Shown in pieces: positions 29,701 to 39,751 of a DNA stretch of 64,000 nt; the first letter of the stretch is position 1, and every line of letters begins with the position of its first letter. Below the pieces are notes generated by a model. It was not told where the DNA came from. It saw only the letters and a list, made by a program, of their open reading frames with translations, and did no database searches. The position numbers and the translations under genes are program-made. This stretch comes from an uncultured cyanobacterium (lineage in GTDB: Bacteria > Cyanobacteriota > Cyanobacteriia > Cyanobacteriales > Nostocaceae), in assembly GCA_903848645.1 (NCBI GenBank), contig CAINGU010000082.1, positions 186,001 through 250,000 on the forward strand, written 5' to 3'.

Positions 29701-30132
29701 TTAATTACCAATATCTTCATGCCAAAGTTCGGGGTTAGTTTCAATAAATTCACTCATCATTTGTTCGCATTCATCTAAATTTAAATCAACTACTTGCACA
29801 CCATGAGATATCATAAACTCCTTAGCACCAGAAAAAGTTTTTGATTCTCCAGCAATTACTTTTTTAATGCCAAACTGAACCACAGCACCAGCACACAAAT
29901 AGCATGGCATTAATGTCGAGTAAAGTATTGTCCCCCTGTAGTTACCAATTCTCCCCGCATTCCGGAGGCAATCAATCTCCGCATGAGTGACAGGATCACT
30001 TTCTTGTACGCGCTTATTGTGTCCTCTGCCAATAATTTTACCATCCTTAACCAACACAGAACCAATGGGAATTCCTCCTTCTTGTCTACCTTGTTGAGCT
30101 TCATGAATTGCAGCATTCATAAATTCGTCCAT
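29701..30132 (-). CDS. Nucleoside/cytosine deaminase (CDA-fold)
   Basis: 143-aa zinc hydrolase. Zinc and catalytic motifs: PVTHAEIDCLRNAGRIG (HAE) and LMPCYLCAGAVVQFGIKKV (PCxxC). The pattern resembles yeast-type cytosine deaminases and related nucleoside or guanine deaminases more than TadA, which usually has a different tail. Substrate specificity is not readable. It neighbours the DnaA-box cluster. Confidence 0.87.
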   Translation of the reverse strand: MDEFMNAAIHEAQQGRQEGGIPIGSVLVKDGKIIGRGHNKRVQESDPVTHAEIDCLRNAGRIGNYRGTILYSTLMPCYLCAGAVVQFGIKKVIAGESKTFSGAKEFMISHGVQVVDLNLDECEQMMSEFIETNPELWHEDIGN

Positions 30133-30416
30133 TTGTCAATACTCCTGATATAAAAAATAACTACTATAGATGTGTCCCTGTGGAAAAACTGTGGAAAAAC
30201 TATCTTAGTTTTTCACAAGGTAATAATACTCTATAAAAGTGATGAATAATAAATTAAAGTTTTCCACAGCTTTGCCCCAAAAAATTGTATTTTTACGGCA
30301 ATTTTAAATAAAAGTTAATTATTTATTATATTTTTCTTAAAATTCCGACCCCATAGTCCAGATTTTAATTTGATAAATTAGTTTTTTACTTGTGGAAAAC
30401 ATCAAGGGAGTTAATT
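30133..30416. other. DnaA-box cluster next to dnaA: candidate replication origin
   Basis: Four exact TTTTCCACA boxes (30179-30187, 30190-30198 and 30391-30399 as TGTGGAAAA; 30260-30268 direct) and one near match TTTTTCACA (30209-30217) lie in 284 bases. An AT-rich stretch that could act as an unwinding element (about 30290-30385) lies among them. The cluster is at the 3' side of dnaA, between dnaA and the deaminase gene. Box density and position support an oriC, or alternatively a DnaA titration or regulatory site. Confidence 0.5.
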
Positions 30417-31793
30417 CTATTTTTGCGAACGAGTAGCCATTTGAATGCGATCGCTCAATTGGTGTAAAGTTTGAATTAAACTCTGATCACTTCCTTGTAA
30501 CTGGGTGATTTTCTCACAACTATACATCACTGTCGTATGATCTTTACCACCAAATTCCTCTCCTATTTTGGGTAAACTGAGGCTTGTATATTGTCGCATT
30601 AAATACATCCCTATTTGTCTAGCCCAACTAATTTCTCGACGACGGGAATTACTTTTTAAGTCTTCAATAGAAATATTGAAAGTATCTGCCACGATATTTA
30701 AAATTATCTCTGGAGTTGCGCCTATTTTCTTGGTAGGAGTGCCTAAAATCGGGGCAAGATTTTCTACCGTCATCGGTAAACCCCAAATAGAAATATAAGC
30801 CAAAGCGCGAATTAAAGCCCCTTCCAACTCACGAATATTAGAAGTACAATTAGAAGCAATATATTCCACTACTTCCCGTGGTAAACGAATATTTTCATAT
30901 TCAGCTTTTTTCTGTAAAATCGCCATTCTTGTTTCTAAATCAGGGGTTTGAATATCCGCAATTAATCCCATAGAAAACCGTGAACAAAGCCGTTCTTGTA
31001 AACTAGGAATCTGATTAGGAGGACGATCTGAAGCAATGACAACTTGCTTACCTGCCTCATGTAAAGTATTAAAAGTATGAAAAAATTCCTCTTGGGTATA
31101 TTCCTTACCCTCAATAAATTGAATATCATCAACTAACAGCACATCAGCAGCCCGATAATGTTCGCGGAAACTTTGCATACTATCCTGACGAATGGCAGTA
31201 ATTAAATCATTGGTAAACTGCTCCGTAGACACATAAAATATCTTAGAATCAGGACAAATTTGCCAGCGATAATTACCAATAGCTTGCATTAAGTGAGTTT
31301 TCCCCAAACCCACACCACCACATAAAAATAACGGATTAAATTCCCTCCCCGGATATTCTGCTACAGCTAAAGAAGCAGCATGAGCCATGCGATTATTAGC
31401 ACCGACAACAAACCGTGAAAAAACATATTTAGAATTTAAATCTGAAGTCTGTTGTTTATTTATGGGAGCATTTGCGAAAATATGATTTATTGTTGGTAAT
31501 TCTCCCCCCAGTTCATGTTTACCCAAATGAGAAACTCCCTCATCTTCAGCCACAGTAATATAAATTTCGATTGGATAACCCACAATATCTTGGACTACAT
31601 TAGCAATAGTATGGATGTAATATTTCTGAAGCCAATTGCGAGCGAAAGGATTAGGAGCATATATTACCAAGCAGTTATTTTCTAGCTGCTGTGCTTTAGC
31701 CGTTTTAATCCAAGTTTCAAAGGTAGGAGGAGCTAACTCTAACTGTAAACGCTCTAATACATGATTCCACAAACCATCTATGGGAATTTCCAT
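30417..31793 (-). CDS. dnaA: Chromosomal replication initiator DnaA
   Basis: 458 aa. Domain I (1-90) carries [23 protein letters not shown]+ domain III has Walker [20 protein letters not shown] and Walker [15 protein letters not shown]. Domain IV ends with the DnaA-box-binding signature [17 protein letters not shown]. Start and length are normal. dnaN is not adjacent, which is common in cyanobacteria. A DnaA-box cluster lies just beyond its 3' end rather than in the 131-base upstream gap. Confidence 0.97.
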   Translation of the reverse strand: MEIPIDGLWNHVLERLQLELAPPTFETWIKTAKAQQLENNCLVIYAPNPFARNWLQKYYIHTIANVVQDIVGYPIEIYITVAEDEGVSHLGKHELGGELPTINHIFANAPINKQQTSDLNSKYVFSRFVVGANNRMAHAASLAVAEYPGREFNPLFLCGGVGLGKTHLMQAIGNYRWQICPDSKIFYVSTEQFTNDLITAIRQDSMQSFREHYRAADVLLVDDIQFIEGKEYTQEEFFHTFNTLHEAGKQVVIASDRPPNQIPSLQERLCSRFSMGLIADIQTPDLETRMAILQKKAEYENIRLPREVVEYIASNCTSNIRELEGALIRALAYISIWGLPMTVENLAPILGTPTKKIGATPEIILNIVADTFNISIEDLKSNSRRREISWARQIGMYLMRQYTSLSLPKIGEEFGGKDHTTVMYSCEKITQLQGSDQSLIQTLHQLSDRIQMATRSQK

Positions 31794-31924
31794 TCACACC
31801 ACCTTGATCCGTAATTCGTCATTTCTAATTCGTAATTACTTCTATGTCATCTATAATCATGCTGATAAAAACCAGGTAGCCAATATCCTAACACTTACTA
31901 ACTAATACGGAGCAATAATCATCT

Positions 31925-33184
31925 ATGAAGATCAATAATTATAACCTAGCAGCTAAAAATATTAATACCAAGTTTTTACTGCAAAACTTGGGCAATAAAG
32001 GTAAAAAATGGATTGCAGTGTGTGGTGTAGCAGTTTTCATGCTGGGAGGTTGTACCAGTCTCAAGAAAACCACTTCACAAATTGAACCCATGAATAAAGC
32101 GCAAAAAAACACTGCACCCACCACAGAAATTGCCCCTCCTGCGATTTTCTCATCCTCTGGAGATCCTAACTTTGTTGTTAAAGTAGTACAAAAGGCAGGA
32201 GGAGCGGTTGTTCGCATTGATTCGACTAGAACCGTCACTACTCAAGCTCCAGACGAATTTTCTGATCCCTTTTTTCGCGGATTTTTTGGCAGTAGAGTCC
32301 CTTCCCAACCCAGAGAAAGAGTAGAAAGGGGTAGCGGTTCTGGATTTATCATCAATTCATCTGGGCAAATTTTGACCAATTCCCACGTTGTAGACGGTGC
32401 TGATTCAGTCACAGTCACTCTGAAAGATGGCCGGATTTTTAAAGGTAAGGTATTAGGTGAAGACGCGGTAACAGATGTGGCAGTCATTCAAATTGATGCG
32501 AATAACTTACCCAGCCTAGCTTTAGGTAAATCTGATACTTTACAACCGGGAGAAGCAGTTATTGCTATTGGTAATCCCTTGGGTTTAAATAATACTGTCA
32601 CTTCTGGAATTATTAGCGCCACAGATCGTTCTAGTAGTGACATTGGTGCAAGTGATAAGCGTGTTGATTATCTGCAAACAGATGCAGCAATTAACCCTGG
32701 AAACTCTGGTGGACCATTACTAAATTCCCGTGGTGAAGTCATTGGCATGAATACAGCAATTATTCAAGGCGCTCAAGGTTTAGGATTTGCCATTCCTATT
32801 AATACTGCCCAAAAAATTGCCGAAGAATTAATTGCTAAAGGTAGAGTTGATCATCCCTATTTGGGCATACAAATGGTAACACTAACACCTGAAGTTAAGG
32901 AAAAAATAATTGCTAGATTTGGTAATAAAATAAATCTATCGGCAAATCAAGGTATTCTCTTAGTCAGGATTGTTCCTAACTCACCGGCAGCCATTGCTGG
33001 ACTACGGGCAGGAGATGTCATCAAAACTATTAATAATCAACCAGTTTTAAAAGTTGATGAAGTCCAAAAATTAGTAGAAAATAGTAAAATTGGTATTCCT
33101 CTCCAAGTCCAAGTAGAGCGTGATAGCAAAACTCTGCAATTTTTGGTTAAACCTGCACCTTTACCAGTTAACAAAGAAAATTGA
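31925..33184 (+). CDS. HtrA/Deg-family serine protease (HhoA/HhoB/HtrA type), probable lipoprotein
   Basis: 419 aa. The N-terminus IAVCGVAVFMLGGCTSLKK has a hydrophobic segment and a lipobox (LGGC), so it is probably lipid-anchored in the periplasm. The S1C protease domain holds the triad His in LTNSHVVDGAD, Asp in DAVTDVAVIQID, Ser in NPGNSGGPLLNS. One PDZ domain follows (about 310-405, GILLVRIVPNSPAAIAGLRA). Cyanobacteria have three such paralogues for periplasmic protein quality control; which one this is cannot be told. Confidence 0.92.
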   Translation: MKINNYNLAAKNINTKFLLQNLGNKGKKWIAVCGVAVFMLGGCTSLKKTTSQIEPMNKAQKNTAPTTEIAPPAIFSSSGDPNFVVKVVQKAGGAVVRIDSTRTVTTQAPDEFSDPFFRGFFGSRVPSQPRERVERGSGSGFIINSSGQILTNSHVVDGADSVTVTLKDGRIFKGKVLGEDAVTDVAVIQIDANNLPSLALGKSDTLQPGEAVIAIGNPLGLNNTVTSGIISATDRSSSDIGASDKRVDYLQTDAAINPGNSGGPLLNSRGEVIGMNTAIIQGAQGLGFAIPINTAQKIAEELIAKGRVDHPYLGIQMVTLTPEVKEKIIARFGNKINLSANQGILLVRIVPNSPAAIAGLRAGDVIKTINNQPVLKVDEVQKLVENSKIGIPLQVQVERDSKTLQFLVKPAPLPVNKEN

Positions 33185-33238
33185 TATTTGGTTAGTTGTC
33201 CCGGATTTCCTGCCCAGATTCTCAAAACTGATAAAACT

Positions 33239-33281
33239 TGGCGTTGCTAATAGTGCCATATTATGCAATGCCAGAATTTTT
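33239..33281 (+). terminator. Probable terminator of the HtrA-type protease gene
   Basis: TGGCGTTGC pairs with GCAATGCCA (one G-U) across a 17-base loop and is followed by GAATTTTT. It lies just outside the IS66-type element. Confidence 0.5.
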
Positions 33282-33322
33282 GATTTATTTGTATCCCCTC
33301 AATATATCGGGGAAAGAGTTAT

Positions 33323-35034
33323 TCAGGCATCCATGACAAACCAAAAGAATTGAGAGCAGATTTTTCCCGAATAATAATTGCCTTCATAGGGAATATTCCC
33401 AACCTGAGAAATCCGGTCACGGATATATTCAAAAAAACTGATCCCCAACTGACGAGTAGTAGCAACAAGAGACATAAAAGTATCCCAAGCCTGAGTCCCC
33501 TCAACAGTTTGAGTGGCATAACTAATATTACGTCGTTGCACCATCGTCCTAGCAGCTAATTCCGCCGGATTATTGTGCAAAGGCAATTCAGGATGCTCTA
33601 ATACTAAAAGCAACTCCGAAATTTTCATCCGTGTTAATCGTTTTCGCTCATCCAACTGTTGATAACCACTTTCTGTAGAAAAAAGCGTCCAAAATTCTGA
33701 CTTAAGTTCGTCAGCTTGCTCCTGACAAGGAGAATCTCGATAAACTAATAATTTCCGATAATATTTCCAGAAATCATCCAGAAAATCTTTTAAAATCGTT
33801 TGATGACAAGCAATAAACGGACTTAACTTTTTATAATGTCGTCCCTCATGCACCCAACACAAAGCGATATTATCAGTCAATAACTTGAATTGGGGAGCAT
33901 CATCACAGACGAGAGTTTGCACCACTGGCCAATCAGTTTGTTGATGATAGAAGGCAATAGCTGCGGCTTCCATGATTCGAGTTCGTTGTTGAGAACCCAG
34001 TTTAGGTAGATAGGTATCCAGTAGAGTATTAAACTGTTCAGAGTTCAACACAGTCTCTTGCGGTAATAGTTTGAGAGCGTCTTGATATTTATTTGGTAGT
34101 GGGAAATTTCTCAGCAACTCACTGGTCAGTTGATTGAGAATAAACTCCAATTCTTTGTTATTCTGCAAACCTTTGAGTACAGTCAATCGGTCTTTCTTGG
34201 GAGTTGTCAAGTAGACTGTATATAAAGGGTTACAGATGACATTGGTAGTATGGTTGACCCCACCAACGCGGGCAGCAGTTTGGTCAAAGTGTTGCCAAGG
34301 ACTGCTCTCTAGTCCCGATAAATATACTTCTGTTTTCTCCGTTTCAAAATCAGCATGGTTTTTAATCAGTAGATTAGATAAATACCCCGCTGACATGGAA
34401 ATACCAATATCCTCTAAAAACTCTAATAACTTGCCTTGGGTCATGTTGCCCCCGTAGTACAAGCTGATAACTAAGGTTTTTATTCCCGGTCCGAATTCTC
34501 CTTCGTAACCGCAAGGCAGTTCTGCTAAATAGGTTTTCTTTTCTAAGGGTGAGTAGTATTTCTCTTTCCGGAATAGTACATTGTCGGTTGTTAGGATGAT
34601 GTCTTGGACGATTACTTCTTCATACCCTTTAAACTTTGCGTCTGCTGGTAGTTTGTCTTGGGGGTATTCTAATATTTCTTCTCTGTTTATTTTAATGGCT
34701 TGATTTTTACTGCCCTTGGAGTGCTGTTTTGGGGTTTTTCTTTCTTGTTCTGATAGCGTAGCGTGGCGTAAGCCATTGAGTGCTTATTCTCAAACCCTTT
34801 CTTATTCTTGGCTTTTATGTCTGGCTGACCAAGTTCAACCTTCAAGCGGTTGTTTTCATCTTTTAACCGTTGATTTTCTAACTCTAAGCCTTTGACTTTT
34901 AATTCTAATTGCTCTATTAGGTTCAGTAATACCTCTACTGTATGACGCATTGATTCGTCTGCAATCCCTTTTGGCTCGATGGTTTGCAGTAAATCTGATA
35001 TTGATTTGTCACTCTCAATAATTTTTTGTGTCAT
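33323..35034 (-). pseudogene. IS66-type transposase, frameshifted by a 26-bp insertion
   Basis: The 5' part (34687-35034, 115 aa) has the N-terminal coiled coil (LELKVKGLELENQRLKDEN). The 3' part is open from about 34784 and its core, listed as 33323-34462, shows PCGYEGEFGPGIKTLV, the IS66 catalytic core and HNNPAELAARTMVQRR. The two frames meet at 34754-34779, where a 26-bp small repeat has been inserted; removing it restores KHS-SEQERKTPKQ in one frame. So the element has no intact transposase unless recoding occurs, and is probably immobile. Confidence 0.85.
34754..34779. repeat. 26-bp small dispersed repeat inserted in the transposase
   Basis: Read on the coding strand the insert is TCAATGGCTTACGCCACGCT plus ACGCTA, followed by a second TCA. 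This gives a 3-bp TCA duplication and a frameshift (26 = 3n+2). GCTTACGCCACGCTACGC resembles the very small mobile repeats (SDRs) described in Nostoc and relatives. Confidence 0.6.
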
Positions 35035-35128
35035 GTCTCCTATTCTATGACACTGTGTGTACCTCGTTGCACTTATTTTCCTCTGTTACCCCTACTTATT
35101 GAGCCGATACATTTATTTCACGTTTATT

Positions 35129-35773
35129 TCATACCATCTGTCGCAGCATCAAATCAGCAAATAACCCCTTAACTGCTGCCAACTCCTCAAAACTCCCCTC
35201 TTGGACTATCTTCCCATTTGCCAACACATAAATCCTATCAGCATTTTGAATCGTACTCAAACGATGGGCAATGATCACACGAGTTACCCCCAACTGTTCT
35301 AAACTTTGAGTAACAATGGCCTGAGTCTGATTATCTAACGCAGATGTCGCTTCATCAAACAATAAAATCTGCGGCTTATGCACCAAAGCACGGGCAATAA
35401 ATAACCGTTGTCGTTGTCCTCCTGATAGATTACCACCACCTTCAGAAATAACAGTGTGTAACCCCATCGGGAAGGCTGCAATATCATCCGCTAAACCCCC
35501 CATTTCCAAGGCTTCCCAAGCCTCATCTTGGCTGACTATTGCACCTCCAGCAATATTTTCCCAAATTGAACCACTCATAATTCGCCCATTTTGCAGCACT
35601 ACCCCTAACTGTCGTCGCACTGCGGCAATATCCAAACCCGACAAATCCCTGCCATCATAGAATATTGTCCCCGCTTCTGGAGTTTCAAACCCTAACAACA
35701 ACCTAGCAATAGTAGATTTTCCACTTCCTGAAGGTCCAACAAGGGCGATAAATTCCCCAGCTTTGGCCCGCAT
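35129..35773 (-). pseudogene. Remnant of second NHLM-type ABC transporter: C-terminal ATPase domain only
   Basis: 214 aa comprising one complete nucleotide-binding domain: Walker [19 protein letters not shown]-loop VVLQNGRIM, signature NLSGGQRQRLFIARAL, Walker B ILLFDEATSAL, switch His IIAHRLSTI. Its style matches the second ABC protein of NHLP/NHLM bacteriocin export systems. The N-terminal domain and membrane helices (roughly two thirds of a normal protein) are missing. The ATG used by the track lies at the junction with a different gene, so this is a fragment, not a gene start. Confidence 0.8.
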
Positions 35774-36117
35774 CTTTACAAGCTGAGATCATTTGCTCAT
35801 CGGTAATTGCTGCATTCCATAAGGTCAAATTATCCCGGACAGTACCGCCAAATAAAAATATATCCTGTTCCACCAAAGACAGAAAACTGGCTAACACCTC
35901 TCGCTCAATATCACTTCTGGGAATACCATCTAAGAGAATTTCCCCCTCCCAAGGTTGATAAAGTCCACAGATAAGTTTTGCTAGAGTAGATTTTCCCGAA
36001 CCACTCGCACCAACTAAAGCTATTCTTTGTCCTGGTTGCAATGATAGATGAAAATTCTCAATCAATGGTGGATCAATATGAGAATAACCAAAGGTAATAT
36101 TTCGTAATTCTATATAA
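35761..36117 (-). pseudogene. Remnant of first NHLM-type ABC transporter: start of its ATPase domain
   Basis: After the IS1634-like insertion, the gene of 38156-39606 resumes as [20 protein letters not shown] with Walker [21 protein letters not shown] and Q-loop [12 protein letters not shown]. It stops at ISACKDAG, before the signature and Walker B motifs. The frame then runs into sequence of the second ABC gene out of frame. The listed ORF (35703-36194) has spurious residues from the IS at its start and from the fusion at its end. Confidence 0.82.
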
Positions 36118-38155
36118 ACCCACATTCCGCACTTCATTGTGTAGTACAGGCACGAGTGTAATAAGTAGCAGAAATAGGTTAAACATAAACACATAGTTTA
36201 GTTAGTAATAAATATAGACAGTAATATAAAGATTGCCAACGAATTCAAATTAATAAGGTATTGACAATAAATTCAGAAGAAAAAATGAGAAAATGAGTCT
36301 GAATGAAATCAAAATACCAAAAAATATGAATAACCCAAAAAAAGAGTTGGAAAGTAAAAACTTAGATCACTTAGGAATAATAGCAGGAATAATAGATGAA
36401 ATAGGAATAGTAGAAAAAATCAATGAGATATTTTTAGTAGATATCAGAGAGAAAGTAAATACAGGAGAAGTAGTCAAAGCAATCATTCTCAATGGACTGG
36501 GTTTTGTATCAAGACCATTATATTTATTTCCTGATTTTTTTCAGGATAAACCCATAGAACATTTAATAAAAGAAGGCATAAAAGCATCAGATTTAAATGA
36601 TGATAAAATAGGTAGAGTAATGGATAAGCTTTACAAATATGGATTAACAAAAATATTCCTAATCATTGCCTTAGAAGTAGTCAAGAAATTTGGGATAGAA
36701 ACTAAATATTCCCATTTAGATTCAAGCTCATTACATTTACATGGAGAGTATAAAAATTGCCTAAATAATGGAGAAAAAGAACAAGTAATAAACAAAGAAA
36801 ATCCGATTAATATCACACAGGGCTATTCCCGTGACCACCGCCCAGACTTAAAACAATGTATATTAGATTTAATAGTAAGTAGTGATGGAGATATACCTTT
36901 ATTTTTTAGAGGGGCATCAGGAAACGAATCAGATAAAGCCGTATTCGCTCACATTTTAGTGGAATATTCTAAACAAATAGATTTTGATAGTATAATGGTC
37001 GCCGACAGTGCATTATACAGTGAAAATAATTTAAAATTAATGGTGAATATGAACTGGATAAGTCGAGTCCCATTATCCATTAAAAAAGCTAAAAACTTGG
37101 GTTATAGCACCGATAAGTAAAGAACTGAAACCAAGTGATATCAAAGGATATAGCTATCAAGAAGAAAAAGTATCTTACGGGGGAATAGAGCAAAGATGGT
37201 TATTAATTGAAAGCACAGAAAGAAAAAAGCGGATTTAAAAAAATTAACCCAAAAAATCGCAGAAGAGTTGATGAAAACTAATAAACAGCTAGTCAAGTTA
37301 GAAAAAGAAGAATTTGAACAAAAATCTTTAGCAGAATTAAAAATTAAAGACCTGGCGGCAAAATTAAAATATCATCAAATATCGGACATAGAAATTACTG
37401 AAAAATTAAATAAAGTACAAACAGTAGTTTATCAAGTCAAAGGTAAATTAATAGAAAATCAAGAATTAATTACAAAACATGAAAATTCTTGTGGTCGATT
37501 TATTTTAGCAACGAATATTTTAGACACAACCAAATTAGCACCAACAGAAATATTGAGAATATATAAAAAACAGCAATCAACAGAGCGAGGATTTAGATTT
37601 ATCAAAGACCCGTTATTTTTTGCCGATAGTCTTTTTGTGAAGAATCCAGAAAGAGTAGAGACAATGATGATGTTAATGGCATTGTGTCTTTTGGTTTATA
37701 ATCTGGGACAAAGACAATTACGAATCGCATTAAAAGCACAAAAAGCTACTGTTAAAAATCAACTGAATAAACCCACAGAATCTCCCACATTAAGGTGGAT
37801 ATTTCAATGTTTTCAGGGGATTCATATTCTCATCACACAAGGGGTTGATAGGATTCTTAATTTAACGAATGAACATTGTAGGATATTACAATTCCTACCT
37901 AATTCTTGTCAAAAATATTATTTATTGTGTTAGTTGCCGAATCTATAATTCCCTATTGCATAGTTTTGTATTTGCACAACTGATTGAAAAATTCAAATTA
38001 AACTGTCTTACTAGCTTTTTAAACATAATAAAAAAGCTTGATTTTTGGTGAGTATAATTTATTTATTAGTGGCTGCTTAGTTTTTAAAAATTCTAGTTTT
38101 TTATTACTCGTAAATGTAGTTTTTGTATACTACTTTTTGAAGTGCGGAATGTGGG
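36118..38155 (+). mobile_element. IS1634-like insertion sequence, about 2.04 kb, inside the first ABC gene
   Basis: Perfect 18-bp terminal inverted repeats CCCACATTCCGCACTTCA (36119-36136; complement 38138-38155) are flanked by ATATAA on both sides (36112-36117 and 38156-38161), a 6-bp target duplication with one unpaired base at the left end. Removing the element joins KLKGY to [11 protein letters not shown] in one frame, proving insertion into the transporter gene. The cargo is one degenerate transposase. Confidence 0.85.
36293..37933 (+). pseudogene. IS1634/DUF4277-type transposase with two compensating frameshifts
   Basis: The N-terminal part (36293-37120, 275 aa) has IDEIGIVEKINEIFLVD and the DDE-type YSHLDSSSLHLHGEY. 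The C-terminal part (37268-37933, 221 aa) has ILATNILDTTKLAPTEILRI and the glutamate region QSTERGFRFIKDPLFF. The 37095-37235 segment continues the protein in another frame (TWVIAPISKELKPSDIKGYS). An extra A in AAAAA near 37091 and a missing A in AAAAAAG near 37230 explain both shifts. The family normally has a single ORF of about 550 aa. Confidence 0.82.
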
Positions 38156-39606
38156 ATATAACCCTTTAACTTTTGGATTTGGGATTTGGGATTTGGGATT
38201 TTTCTGTGTTCCTCTTGCGTTACTTCAATATCTAGCGCATTACCCAAAACATCATCTAAACGATTCAAATCTCCTTCTAATTCCTGGAGAGTAGTCCCAA
38301 AATCTAGTAACGTATTTACAGGTCCTTGAAAACTGCCCATCAAACTTTGAAACGCCAACAACATCCCAATACTGAGATTACCATCCATGACTCGCCAACC
38401 TCCCACCACTAAAATTAACATTGACGTTAAAGAAGTGAGTAAGGCGGGTAAAATCCCCAATATTTGGTTAGTTACTTCCAATTCTTGCTGAGAGGTGATG
38501 GCTTTGGTATTTAAACCAGACCACCGCGCAAAAAAATCCGATTCTAAAGCCGATGCTTTTATGGTTTCTATACTCTGAAGTGCGGCAATAGTCACCCCGG
38601 CAACTTTCCCTGAGTCTTGTACTAAACGCATATTGGCATCTACTCGTCTTCTAGCTACCCACCGCAAAACTAAACCATTAATAGCGGCAAAAAATATGCC
38701 AATGGAAGTTAGTACCCCGTCATAGGTAAACATCACCGCAGCATAGAAAAATATCATCACGGCATCAATTACCGTAGTTGCCAATTGCCCAGATAATACC
38801 TGAGCGACTGTATTATTTAAACTAACTCGATTGCTGATTTCTCCTGCAAACCTTTGGGCATAAAATTTAATGGGCAATCTGAGAATATGCCACATAAAAC
38901 CAGCAGACATGGCCACCGCTAGTTTAATTCTCAATTTCCGCAAATAGCGCAGCCGCAACAATGTCAATATTACTTGAAATACGGTAGTGAGTAACATTCC
39001 CAAAATCAGAGGACGCAGCCATTCAGTGCGATTTTCTACCAATACCTCATCTACAAATACCTGACTAAATACCGGCATTGCTAATCCGGGTAGTACCAGC
39101 AAAAATCCTGCTAAAATACAGTATAAAATTGCCCCAACTGAACCCCGCAAACGGTCAATTAAAGCTAAAATCACACTGGGTTTCCGACCCTCTTTTTTAA
39201 AGTCAGATCCCGGTGTCATAACGAGGACAACCCCAGTAAAACCCTCGTCAAATTCCTCCCAGGACACTTTGCGGGGACCAGTTGCAGGATCATTGATAAA
39301 TACCCAATGTTTATCCCATCCTTCGACTACCAGGAAATGATTAAACTGCCAAAAAACGATGTAGGGAGGGGTTAATTCTTGAATTTGTGCTACTTCTTCG
39401 ACTTTAAAGCCATCTGCTTCCATTTCGTAGCGTCTAGCAGCAAGAACCACGTTAGAGGCTTTACTACCATCACGGGAAACTCCACATTCTATCCTAAGTT
39501 CGGCTAAGGGGACAATGCGATGATAATAAGCAAGAATAATAGCTAGGGAAGCAGCACCGCATTCGACGGCTTCCATTTGGAGGATGGTAGGGGTTTTGAC
39601 ACGCAC
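38156..39606 (-). pseudogene. 5' part of first NHLM-type ABC transporter with C39 leader peptidase
   Basis: GTG start. The C39 peptidase domain (about 1-135) keeps the catalytic Cys in QMEAVECGAASLAIILAYYH and His/Asp in FNHFLVVEGW and FINDPATGPR. A six-helix transporter domain follows (about 155-430). Such proteins cut double-Gly leader peptides and export the product. The linker before the ATPase domain (NPKSQIQKLKG) is encoded by an ATCCCAA heptamer repeat. The gene is cut by the IS1634-like element; the ORF runs on to 38104 in IS sequence. Without its ATPase domain it should be inactive. Confidence 0.85.
38172..38203. repeat. Heptamer STRR inside the ABC transporter coding region
   Basis: GGATTTG/GGGATTT units in four near-identical copies fall inside the reading frame and encode the PNPKSQIQ linker. 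Confidence 0.75.
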
Positions 39607-39692
39607 TTGAGGGTGGTATATATTAGTATATATTTAGTTTTATTATCGTATCAGAAACTTTGGTGTTTAAGATGGAAAGCACCCAAAAATGA

Positions 39693-39721
39693 TAGCTTAC
39701 ACGACCCTACGCTATAAGCTA
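39693..39721. repeat. Small inverted repeat TAGCTTA..TAAGCTA
   Basis: Perfect 7-bp arms around CACGACCCTACGCTA, an SDR-like core. It lies 86 bases upstream of the GTG start of the C39 transporter gene and just before the four-hairpin element. Confidence 0.5.
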
Positions 39722-39751
39722 CAGATGGCTTATTTGTTTGGCTTCTACACC

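Larger units (their letters stand above)
33291..35110 (-). mobile_element. IS66-type insertion sequence (ISBst12-like), 1820 bp, with 8-bp target duplication
   Basis: The ends form imperfect inverted repeats of about 28 bp starting GTATC, both containing CTCAATA and GGGG (left from 33291, right ending 35110). They are flanked by the identical octamer ATTTATTT (33283-33290 and 35111-35118). An 8-bp duplication and GTA ends fit IS66. Only a TnpC-type transposase is present, with no tnpA or tnpB, which fits the ISBst12 subgroup. The insertion lies 18 bases past the stop of the ABC transporter fragment. Confidence 0.85.

Noticed and set aside
29910-30116. 68-aa second frame inside the deaminase gene
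   Set aside because: Same strand, different frame of a conserved zinc deaminase; no family features.
37869-38051. 60-aa ORF at the end of the IS1634-like element
   Set aside because: Overlaps the transposase C-terminus in another frame and lies in IS end sequence.
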